Notes under the pieces: model-generated
Database searches by the model: none
What the model was told of the DNA's origin: nothing
Seen by the model: the letters and a program-made list of their open reading frames with translations, nothing else
In this document: positions 18,689 through 26,440 of the stretch, one piece after another
How positions within the stretch are numbered: the first letter of the stretch is position 1
How the letters are laid out: each line of letters begins with the position of its first letter
Assembly (NCBI RefSeq): GCF_018531425.1
Contig: NZ_JAHBOI010000003.1
Span: 248,001 to 312,000 of the forward strand
Direction of reading: 5' to 3'
Origin: Paenarthrobacter sp. DKR-5
GTDB taxonomy: Bacteria > Actinomycetota > Actinomycetes > Actinomycetales > Micrococcaceae
Length of the DNA: 64,000 bases
Position numbers and translations under genes: made by a program

Positions 18689-19150
18689 CTACTGCCCGGG
18701 TGCGCTTACGTCGCCGCGCCACGCCCCGGTCTCGCTGCCCTGGCTCTCGATGAACTCCTTGAACCGCGTCAGGTCCGACTTCACCTGGCGGTCGTCGGCG
18801 CCCACCACGGCACCCACCTTCTCGGTGAAGGTTTCCGGGTGCCAGTCCAGCTGCACGGTCACCCGCGTGCTGCTGTCCCCGAGCCGGTGGAACGTCACGA
18901 CGCCGGCGTGGTCCTTGCCGTCGGTGCTCTTCCACGCGACCCGCTCATCAGGGTGCTGCTCGGTGATCTCGGTGTCGAACTCTCGCTCGACGCCGCCCAC
19001 TTTGGTCTTCCAGTGCGAATGCGTCGCGTCCTGCTGCGTGATGGATTCAACGCCGTTCATGAAGTGCGGGAAGGACTCGAACTGGGTCCACTGGTTGTAC
19101 GCGGTCGAAACCGGAACCTGGACATCGATGGATTCAGTAACCGTTGCCAT
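18689..19150 (-). CDS. SRPBCC family protein (polyketide cyclase/dehydrase-like)
   Basis: 153 aa from the ATG at 19150, chosen for a clear AAGGAG 6 bases upstream; the frame opens at 19177. The sequence begins MATVTESIDVQVPVSTAY, with NQWTQFESFPHFMNGVESI characteristic of small START-like SRPBCC proteins (helix-grip fold with a hydrophobic cavity). There is no signal peptide. Members are often stress-induced in actinobacteria; ligand and reaction are unknown. A promoter-like pair and an AT-rich palindrome lie upstream (see the 19151-19483 entry). Confidence 0.85.
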   Translation of the reverse strand: MATVTESIDVQVPVSTAYNQWTQFESFPHFMNGVESITQQDATHSHWKTKVGGVEREFDTEITEQHPDERVAWKSTDGKDHAGVVTFHRLGDSSTRVTVQLDWHPETFTEKVGAVVGADDRQVKSDLTRFKEFIESQGSETGAWRGDVSAPGQ

Positions 19151-19483
19151 TTGACTCTCCTTCGGGATTGCCTTCACTGACAGACCTGTGCCTGGCCCTG
19201 TTTCGACGCTATAAAGCCGCTACAGGGGTGCGCAAGACTATTTGATAAGTTTACTTATTTTTTGGCGGAATGAGACATCGGGGCGCCTGGCGGCAGCCCC
19301 GGCCCCGCGCGAAAGTGCTCCGCCGGGCTGGTAGACTGTTCCGGATACCTTGGCGAGGGAGACTGACACCGTCCACTGACGGCTCCGTTATCGACTGGGT
19401 CTGCAACTCCTTCACGTATGGCGTGGATGGTCGGTTCCGGACCTGCGCCCTTGCTGCCAGCGAAGCAACACTGAGGAGTAACC
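19151..19483. promoter_or_regulatory. Divergent promoter region with palindrome ATAAGT-TT-ACTTAT
   Basis: 333 bases between the divergent SRPBCC and rplY genes. On the minus strand, TTGCGC (19228-19233) and TATAGC lie 16 bases apart and could form the SRPBCC promoter. The palindrome ATAAGT-TT-ACTTAT (19245-19258) sits just upstream of that -35, an operator-like position. On the plus strand, TAGACT near 19332 is a possible -10 for rplY, leaving a leader of about 140 bases with no recognised structure. Confidence 0.4.
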
Positions 19484-20116
19484 ATGGCTGACCACAAACT
19501 TGACGCCCAGCTGCGCACCGAGTTCGGCAAGGGCGCTGCCCGCCGTGCCCGCCGCGCGCACCAGATCCCCGCGGTCATCTACGGCCACGGCGCAGAGCCC
19601 CTGCACGTGAACCTGCCGGGCCACCAGACCATGATTGCGGTCCGTGCGGCCAACGCCCTGCTGACCCTGAACGTCGACGGCGAGGAGCACCTGGCGCTCG
19701 TCAAGGACGTCCAGCGTGACCCGGTCCTGCAGATCATCGAGCACGTTGACCTGCTGACCGTCCGCCGCGGCGAGAAGGTCACGGTTGACGTGCCCGTCGT
19801 CGTCACCGGCGAGGTCGACGCCACCGCAGTCGCCACCCAGGAAGCCGCCACCATCTCGGTCGAGGCCGAGGCGACGCACGTGCCCGCACACCTCGAGGTC
19901 GACGTCGAAGGCCGCACCCCCGGCCAGCACCTCCACGCTTCGGACATCAAGCTCCCCAGCGGCGTGAGCCTGCTGGTCGACGCCGAGACGATGATCGTGA
20001 ACGTCTCCGAGCCCGTTGTCGCCGACCTCGGCGAGGAAGCCCCCGCGGCTGAGGGCGCAGAGGCCGCTGAGGGTGAAGAGGCTGCCAAAGCAGCCGAAGA
20101 GGCCCCCGCCGAGTAA
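19484..20116 (+). CDS. rplY: 50S ribosomal protein L25 / general stress protein Ctc
   Basis: 210 aa, ATG with GAGGAG 6 bases upstream. The N-terminal 5S-rRNA-binding domain is recognisable from [17 protein letters not shown] and PAVIYGHG. The C-terminal TL5/Ctc domain contains [23 protein letters not shown]. An acidic Ala/Glu-rich tail (about 185-210) is typical of actinobacterial L25. It binds 5S rRNA in the large subunit. It lies 23 bp upstream of pth, the usual order. Confidence 0.96.
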   Translation: MADHKLDAQLRTEFGKGAARRARRAHQIPAVIYGHGAEPLHVNLPGHQTMIAVRAANALLTLNVDGEEHLALVKDVQRDPVLQIIEHVDLLTVRRGEKVTVDVPVVVTGEVDATAVATQEAATISVEAEATHVPAHLEVDVEGRTPGQHLHASDIKLPSGVSLLVDAETMIVNVSEPVVADLGEEAPAAEGAEAAEGEEAAKAAEEAPAE

Positions 20117-20139
20117 TAGACAGTAGTCGGCACTCTCGC

Positions 20140-20724
20140 ATGAGCAACACCTGGCTGGTAGTCGGGCTCGGGAACCCCGGGCCCGACTACAGTCATAACC
20201 GGCACAACATCGGCCAGATGGTCCTGGACGAACTGGCGTCCCGGCTCGGAGGGACCTTCAAGGCCCACAAGGCGCGGGCCCAGGTGCTCGAGGCCCGGCT
20301 GGGCATCGGCGGCCCCAAACTGGTGCTCGCGAAGCCTCTGACGTACATGAACCTATCGGGCGGTCCCACAGCAGGGCTGGCCCGATTCTTCGACATCCCC
20401 GCCGCAAACGTCATCGCGGTACACGACGAGCTGGACATCCCGTTCAACGAGGTGCGGCTCAAGCTCGGCGGCGGCGAAGGCGGCCACAACGGCCTGCGCG
20501 ACATCAGCAAAGCGCTGGGTACCAAGGACTACCACCGCGTTCGCGTCGGCGTCGGCAGGCCTCCGGGCCGCATGGATGCCGCAACCTTCGTGCTGAAGGA
20601 CTTCGCGGCGGCCGAAAAGAAGGACCTGCCCTTCCTCATCTCGGAGGCTGCGGACGCCGTCGAGGCGCTGATCACGGACGGACTCCAGGCCACGCAGCAG
20701 AAGTTCCACTCCAGCAGGGCCTGA
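20140..20724 (+). CDS. pth: Peptidyl-tRNA hydrolase
   Basis: 194 aa. Conserved elements: [20 protein letters not shown] with the catalytic His, [20 protein letters not shown] and [12 protein letters not shown]. The enzyme releases peptides from prematurely dropped peptidyl-tRNA. It is co-oriented with rplY and probably co-transcribed. The stop codon is the loop of a small perfect hairpin, CAGGGCC-TGA-GGCCCTG (20715-20731), a possible weak terminator before the regulator array. Confidence 0.96.
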   Translation: MSNTWLVVGLGNPGPDYSHNRHNIGQMVLDELASRLGGTFKAHKARAQVLEARLGIGGPKLVLAKPLTYMNLSGGPTAGLARFFDIPAANVIAVHDELDIPFNEVRLKLGGGEGGHNGLRDISKALGTKDYHRVRVGVGRPPGRMDAATFVLKDFAAAEKKDLPFLISEAADAVEALITDGLQATQQKFHSSRA

Positions 20725-20857
20725 GGCCCTGGCGCGTGACGCCGGCAAACCTTTCCCGCAACAACCCTCCCGCTGCGCAGGGGTTTATGGGTAAGGTAAG
20801 CGGAACAGCCGGACATGGGGCGTCCGGTTGGGTCAACGTGCAAGGGGTCGAGCACAT

Positions 20858-23596
20858 ATGGTCTTCAATACGGCTGCGGTCTCCACTCCGTCTGCAGCCC
20901 AAGGGACGGCCGGCACTGGCCGCGGAACAGCGGCGGACCGGCACAACTGGTCCGTTCTTGCGCGCGAAACAGAAAAAGACCTCGCCAAAAGCATCCTGAA
21001 CGACCCGTCCAAAGCCGGGGTTGTGATCACCGGCGACGCCGGCGTGGGCAAGTCCTCGATGGCCGGTGCGCTGGTCACCGACCTCGGCGCCACGCACCTG
21101 GTCCTGCATCTGCGCAATTCGTCGGCAACAGCCAACACCCCCTACGGCGGACTGGGCTTCCTGCTCGCGCGTCTGCCCCGCGGCTCCGCGGATTCCCCTA
21201 CAGCCGTCCTGCACGGGGTGGCGGCCCTGCTCAAAGCCGACGCCGGTGACCGGCCGGTCGTGCTCGTCGTCGACAACGCGGGCTCCCTGGACGAGATGAG
21301 CACCGGCGTCGTCATGCACCTGCTGCTGACGCGCTCCGCGAAGATGGTGGCACTGTGCCAGAACACGGCGGACCTCCCCCCTGACTTCCACTGGCTGCTG
21401 CAGGAAGGCCAGCTCGGGTCCGTCACGTTGCACAACCTCAGCCTCGAACAGACGAAGCAGGTGCTCTCAGCGATCCTCGGCGGCCCGGTTTCGGCGGGAA
21501 CCGCCGCCGGCCTGCACACGGCCTCCGGGGGGAACCCTTTCTACCTGCAGTCCCTGGTCGTGCGGGAACAGGGCGGCGGCAACCTTGCGCTGAAGGGCTC
21601 AGTCTGGACCCTGCGGGAGCCGATTGCCCAGCACAACAGCGGCGGAGTGGAGGAGCTGTTCCGCGGGAGGTGGGCGCGGCAAGCCCCCGAGGCACGCGAA
21701 GTCATCGAGATGCTCTCCCTCGCCCGGCACGTCTCGCTCAACGAGCTGGCCATGCTCTACGGAGCAGACATCGTCGCCGATATGGAGGATGAGGGTACGA
21801 TCGTCGTCGACCACAGCGACCGGCACTGGGTGTCGCTGCGCGAACCGTACTTCGGGGACGCCGTCCGCGGCTGGCTCCCGACGCCGCGGCGACGGGAACT
21901 CTTTGCCCGGCTGCTGGGCGCCGCGGAGCTCTCCCCGGAGACGATGTCCGACAGGGATTTGCTCGGCTATGTCGCATGGAGCCAGGACTGCGGCGTGGAG
22001 GTCAGCCCCGAGCTGGCCCTCGCCGCCGTCGAAGCCGCCGTGCGGCTGCTCAGCCCCGCACTGGCGATCAAGCACGCCGAATCCATTGATGCCTCGGCGG
22101 CCGAATGGTTCCCGGCCCAGCTGCGCCGCGCCGAGGCGCTGCTCCTGCTCGAACAGCCGCGTGAGGCGTTGTCCGTGCTGGATGAGGCGATGGTTATCCG
22201 TCCCACTGGCCTTCCCGACTGCGATTACGTGGACTATGTGGTCATCCGCTGCCGGGTGCTGAGCTGGATCCCCGACAGCAGCGAGTCCATCCCGGCGCTG
22301 CTGCACAATGCGCGTCTGCGGATGGCGGAGTGCCTGGATGAGGCCGGAACCGTCGACTCCGGGAAGCTGCTGCACGCCCGGAACGCGCTTGAACTAGCGG
22401 AACTGGACTACCTGTGCTTCGTCGGCGACTACGCCGCCGCCGTCCCGCGGCTGGAGCGCGCGTACCAGGAACCGGGGGAAACGGACGAAGAGTTCCGGCT
22501 CCGGTGCGGCATCGCCCTGATCGGCGGTTGGTGCATCACGGGCAGGGAGATGGATGCCCTGGCGCTGGCCGCGGAGATCGGGGCCGTCCTCAAGGACGAA
22601 CCAGAGCTGGACCAGCTGTACGACGAGTTCCTCGGCCAGTATTTCGCGGCGCTCATGCTCACCGGCAGGTGGCAGCAATGCGTGGCAATCCTGCAGAATG
22701 CCCTCGAGGACAGCGCCGGCAGGCTCCAGTTCTTCGGCGGGGTCGCGGAAATGTCGCTCGGGCTCACCTACGTGTACGCGGGCAGGGGACAGCAGGCGCT
22801 CGGCCCGCTGCTCTCCGGCATCGCCCAGCTCGAGCTGCGTCCTACCCGCAACATTCTCATCGTCGCGTACGCGGCCACGGCTTTCGCGTACGCGCAGACC
22901 GGCAACCACGCACAGGCGTACAAGTACCTCGAACTGATGGTGGCCTCGCCGGGGCCGACCAGCTGGCAGACGCAGTCGGCTGCCTCTTTTTGCGGTGCGA
23001 TGGCGCGCCGCTGGCTGGGGGACCCCGCTGCGAAGGCGCGCCTGCTGGCCTCGGCCCGGCAGGACATCGACGCGGGCCGCTGGACGACGGCGGGCATCAG
23101 CCTGCTGGGCGCCACCGTGCCGGGCACCGAGGAGGAATTCCGGCTGATCGAGGAAGTGGCCGCCCACCGGCAGGGGCCGCTTGCCGAGCTGGGCAGGCTG
23201 GTGGCGCTGGGGAGCCGGACCAAGAAGGCCAAGGTGCTCCTGGAGGCGGGGGAGGCGGCGCGCGCACTGAGCCTTGACGCTGTCGAGGCGCGCTGCATGG
23301 CGCTCGCGGTCGACTATGCCCGCGACGCCGGCGATGTGGCGTCGGCGCGCGTTGCCCAGACGCGGCTGGACGCCCTGAGCCGTGTGATGCCGGCCCTGCC
23401 CGTCGCGCCGCGGACGGGCGCGCCGCTGCTGACGGCCCGCGAACGCCAGGTCGCCCGGCTGGCAGGCCGCGGCAGCTCCAACAAGGAGATCGCCGCCCAG
23501 ATCGGCGTGTCGATCCGGACGGTCGAGGGCCACCTGTACCAGGTGTTCACCAAGCTGGGCGTGGCCTCGCGGAGCGATCTTGTCGATCTTGTCTGA
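20858..23596 (+). CDS. LAL-type LuxR regulator, array member 1 (A-type)
   Basis: 912 aa from the ATG at 20858 (AAGGGG about 10 bases upstream); an upstream TTG at 20828 would add ten residues. Layout: a 50-residue unstructured N-terminus; a STAND/AAA ATPase with Walker A GDAGVGKSS (59-67) and Walker B VVLVVDN (134-140), followed by the conserved SGGNPFYLQ; a long helical TPR-like region (about 300-840); and a C-terminal LuxR HTH (857-912) with NKEIAAQIGVSIRTVEGHLYQVF. Such proteins are ATP-dependent, ligand- or partner-sensing activators of the MalT type. In Walker B the second acidic residue is Asn (VDNA), which may impair hydrolysis. Pairs with member 2, 14 bp downstream; closest visible relative is member 3. 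Confidence 0.9.
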   Translation: MVFNTAAVSTPSAAQGTAGTGRGTAADRHNWSVLARETEKDLAKSILNDPSKAGVVITGDAGVGKSSMAGALVTDLGATHLVLHLRNSSATANTPYGGLGFLLARLPRGSADSPTAVLHGVAALLKADAGDRPVVLVVDNAGSLDEMSTGVVMHLLLTRSAKMVALCQNTADLPPDFHWLLQEGQLGSVTLHNLSLEQTKQVLSAILGGPVSAGTAAGLHTASGGNPFYLQSLVVREQGGGNLALKGSVWTLREPIAQHNSGGVEELFRGRWARQAPEAREVIEMLSLARHVSLNELAMLYGADIVADMEDEGTIVVDHSDRHWVSLREPYFGDAVRGWLPTPRRRELFARLLGAAELSPETMSDRDLLGYVAWSQDCGVEVSPELALAAVEAAVRLLSPALAIKHAESIDASAAEWFPAQLRRAEALLLLEQPREALSVLDEAMVIRPTGLPDCDYVDYVVIRCRVLSWIPDSSESIPALLHNARLRMAECLDEAGTVDSGKLLHARNALELAELDYLCFVGDYAAAVPRLERAYQEPGETDEEFRLRCGIALIGGWCITGREMDALALAAEIGAVLKDEPELDQLYDEFLGQYFAALMLTGRWQQCVAILQNALEDSAGRLQFFGGVAEMSLGLTYVYAGRGQQALGPLLSGIAQLELRPTRNILIVAYAATAFAYAQTGNHAQAYKYLELMVASPGPTSWQTQSAASFCGAMARRWLGDPAAKARLLASARQDIDAGRWTTAGISLLGATVPGTEEEFRLIEEVAAHRQGPLAELGRLVALGSRTKKAKVLLEAGEAARALSLDAVEARCMALAVDYARDAGDVASARVAQTRLDALSRVMPALPVAPRTGAPLLTARERQVARLAGRGSSNKEIAAQIGVSIRTVEGHLYQVFTKLGVASRSDLVDLV

Positions 23597-23610
23597 AACC
23601 AGGGGGTGCG

Positions 23611-26277
23611 ATGCCACAGCTCATCGGGCGTGAGGATGTCCTTTCCGGCGCGCTGCAGGCCATCCGCAGCCCGTCGACGGCTGCCGTGTTCGTCGTCGGC
23701 GACGCCGGCATCGGCAAGTCCTCGGTCCTGGGTGCGCTGGCGGAGGAACTGGCGGGTGAGGCGAGCATCGTGCGCATCCACGGTAGCTCCTCCCTGGCCC
23801 AGGTGCCCTACGGGGTGCTCTCGCCGTATCTGGCTGATCTGCCGGTGGAAGAGGCGGACTCCCCGGTCGCGGTGCTGAGGGCGTTCTGGGCCCGGTTCGA
23901 CAGGGACCGCGCCAGCGACAAGCCCCCGCTGCTCGTGGTCGACGACGCGCACGACCTGGACCCGGCGTCGGCGGCAGTGATCGTCGAACTCGTCAGTGCC
24001 AACTGGGCCCGGCTGGTGGCCGCATCCCGGACCAGGCCCGGCCTCCCGGACTCCATGCTGCAGCTCTGGTACGACGGCCTGGCACAGCGCTTCGACCTCG
24101 CCCCGCTCTCCCCGGACCAGGTGCAGGACTTCGTCACCGCCAGGCTCGACGGCGTGTTGCTGCCGAGCGTTTCGCAGTTCTTCGCCGGTGTCTCCGGAGG
24201 GAACCCGCTGTACCTGGAGTGCCTGCTGGAGGAAGCCCAAGCCTCCGCCAACCTCGTCCGGTCGCACGATGTCTGGCTGCTCACCGGTCCGGTGGTCACC
24301 CAGGGCAGGGGCCTGGCTGATGTGCTGAAGAACCAGTTGCTGCGCCGGCCGCCCGAGGAGCGGGAAGCGCTGAGCCTGATCGCGCTGGCCGAACCGGTGC
24401 CGGCGTCGCTGATCGAACGCATGGTGGGCTCGGACCTGGTGCAGTCCCTCGTGGACAATCAGCTGGTCTCGGTCAGCGAGGAAGCCGAAACGGTGCTCCG
24501 GCTCTGGCACCCGATGTACGGGGAGGCTCTGCGCCACCTGGTCTCCGCGTCGCGAAGCCTGCAGCTGCGCCAGCGCCTGCTTGCCCACATGGATTCCGAG
24601 CCCAAATCGGCCGAAGGGCTGCTGCGGATGGTCAGCTGGTCACTGGAATGCGGGGTTGAGGTAGCGGACGGGCCGTTGCTGAAGGCGGCGTGGCTGGCCA
24701 GCAAGCTGTTCCAGAACGACCTTGCCCTCAAGGCGGCTTCCATGGTCAGGGACCCCGGCCTGCTGACCCAGGCGCGGGCCGTGATGGCCAGGGCGTACTA
24801 CAACATCGGCCGCTACCGGGAAGCCGGGGAACTGCTGGAGCACAACTTCTCCGCGGAGGCGGACCTGAGCGGGGTGCTGACCGGCAGCCTGCTCTGGGCC
24901 GCGACGCGGACGGCCCTCGGACACAGCCACGAACAGATCGCGGCCGACGCCGCCGCCCTGCGCCAGGCAGTCGCCCCGGAGCGGACGCTGGGCTCCGGCC
25001 TGCCCGACGACATCGTCGCCAAGGCGCACCAGCGCAGCGACCTGGTCGAACTGATGGCGCTCTCGCTGGAAGGTGACTACGCTGCCCTGACCCGTAAGCT
25101 CGAGGAGCTCTCGGTCCCTGTCGGCACCGCCGACGAAAGGCCGGTGGAGACGCGCATCTTCTGCTACGTGATGGAATCCGAGGTGCTGCTCGCCTCCGGC
25201 CGTGCCGTCCAGGCGCAGGCGCTTGCCCTCCGGGCCTGGGAACTGTTGCCCGAGGGCAACGACGAACTCTTCTTCTTCTCGGAATTCATCCTCGTGCGCT
25301 ACCTCAGCGCCGCCATCGAAGCCGGTGACTGGGAAGCAGCGGAGACGGCTCTCGCCCGGTACACCGCGTCCTCGAGCCTGGGCCTGATCCTTTTCGGCGG
25401 CAGCGTCAACTCAGCCAAGGGCCTGATTCTGCTGCGCCAAGGCAAGGTGGCCGAAGCCCTGCGTCTGCTGGGGCCCGCGCTGGAGGCCCTGCGCCTGAAC
25501 GACCCGCAGCACCTGTTCTCGCTCAGCGCCGCCATGGCGTTCTACGCGGCGGCAACATTGGGCGAACAGGAGCAGGCCCTGGCCTACTTGGAGGATTTCA
25601 CCGCTACCGAGGATGCCGGCGCCCGCTACACGCGGGCCGTCGCCGCAACCTTCGTAGCAGCCGGAGAAGAACGCCTGCACGGGGACGGCCGCGGCCTGGA
25701 CAAACTGCACGCGCTGCTGCCGGAAGCGCAGCGCTGGGGCCTGAGCGGGCTGGAGCTCCAGATCCTGTGCACCTGCGTGGACCTGGGCGACCTGAGCCAG
25801 CTGGACCGCCTGCTTCAGGTCACCGCCGCCGTCGAAGGGGAACGGGCCGGAGCATGGCACAAGTACGCCGGAGCGTTGGCAGCCGGTGACGGGGAACTGT
25901 TCATGGAGGCTGCGGAGGCGTTGGCAGCCGTGCACATGACTCATGCCGCCCGGGAATGCTATCTGCAGGCCGCCGAGGCCTTTGAGGCCGACGGGGACCG
26001 TGCCCGCGCCCGGACCGCCGAGACTATGCGCCGCAGCTACGATGATGAGCTTGGCCTCGAAACTGACGGCAGGCAAGCCCCTGCCCGTCCGGTGCCCGAC
26101 CAGCTGACCAAGCGGGAGCGCGACATTGTGACCCTTGCGGTGGAGGGGCTTTCGGACAGGCAGATCGCGGACCGGCTGATGGTCTCCGTGCGCACCGTCG
26201 AAGGGCATCTGTACCGCAGCTACGCCAAGCTCGGCGTGAACCGGCGCGAGCAACTGCAGGACGTCTTCCCGGGCTGA
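23611..26277 (+). CDS. LAL-type LuxR regulator, array member 2 (B-type)
   Basis: 888 aa, ATG with GGGGG 5 bases upstream, 14 bp after member 1, so co-transcribed. It begins with MPQLIGRED, a typical ATPase entry, then Walker A GDAGIGKSS (30-38), Walker B LLVVDDAHDLD (107-117) with an intact acidic pair, and SGGNPLYLE. A helical repeat region carries WSLECGVEVAD and LGPALEALRLNDP, both shared with member 4. The C-terminal HTH is 832-888 (RQIADRLMVSVRTVEGHLYRSY). The last 68 coding bases up to 26264 are almost identical to member 4. No ligand is known. The adjacent polysaccharide locus is a plausible target. Confidence 0.9.
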   Translation: MPQLIGREDVLSGALQAIRSPSTAAVFVVGDAGIGKSSVLGALAEELAGEASIVRIHGSSSLAQVPYGVLSPYLADLPVEEADSPVAVLRAFWARFDRDRASDKPPLLVVDDAHDLDPASAAVIVELVSANWARLVAASRTRPGLPDSMLQLWYDGLAQRFDLAPLSPDQVQDFVTARLDGVLLPSVSQFFAGVSGGNPLYLECLLEEAQASANLVRSHDVWLLTGPVVTQGRGLADVLKNQLLRRPPEEREALSLIALAEPVPASLIERMVGSDLVQSLVDNQLVSVSEEAETVLRLWHPMYGEALRHLVSASRSLQLRQRLLAHMDSEPKSAEGLLRMVSWSLECGVEVADGPLLKAAWLASKLFQNDLALKAASMVRDPGLLTQARAVMARAYYNIGRYREAGELLEHNFSAEADLSGVLTGSLLWAATRTALGHSHEQIAADAAALRQAVAPERTLGSGLPDDIVAKAHQRSDLVELMALSLEGDYAALTRKLEELSVPVGTADERPVETRIFCYVMESEVLLASGRAVQAQALALRAWELLPEGNDELFFFSEFILVRYLSAAIEAGDWEAAETALARYTASSSLGLILFGGSVNSAKGLILLRQGKVAEALRLLGPALEALRLNDPQHLFSLSAAMAFYAAATLGEQEQALAYLEDFTATEDAGARYTRAVAATFVAAGEERLHGDGRGLDKLHALLPEAQRWGLSGLELQILCTCVDLGDLSQLDRLLQVTAAVEGERAGAWHKYAGALAAGDGELFMEAAEALAAVHMTHAARECYLQAAEAFEADGDRARARTAETMRRSYDDELGLETDGRQAPARPVPDQLTKRERDIVTLAVEGLSDRQIADRLMVSVRTVEGHLYRSYAKLGVNRREQLQDVFPG

Positions 26278-26440
26278 GCCGCCCCCAAGCCGCAGTTTCC
26301 CGCCGGCCCCGGCCCGCCGCCCCACCGGTTGGGAAGTGCCAATGCGGTACCAGCCCTTACGCATCGCGGTGCGCGGAAGTACTCTGTGGAAACGGCTGCG
26401 TTCGCCATGGCAGCCGTTACTCGTGCGAGGGGCGGCACAG
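26278..26440 (+). promoter_or_regulatory. Leader of array pair 2 with a 9-bp hairpin
   Basis: 163 bases between members 2 and 3. AACGGCTGC (26391-26399) pairs perfectly with GCAGCCGTT (26410-26418) around a 10-base loop, 22 bases before the chosen start. TTACTCGTGC (26417-26426) is repeated exactly at 32096-32105, upstream of pair 3. No confident -35/-10 was seen. Confidence 0.4.

Noticed and set aside
19245-19264. ATAAGT/ACTTAT followed by a T-run as an intrinsic terminator
   Set aside because: An AT-only 6-bp stem with a two-base loop is too weak, and no gene ends just upstream on the plus strand.
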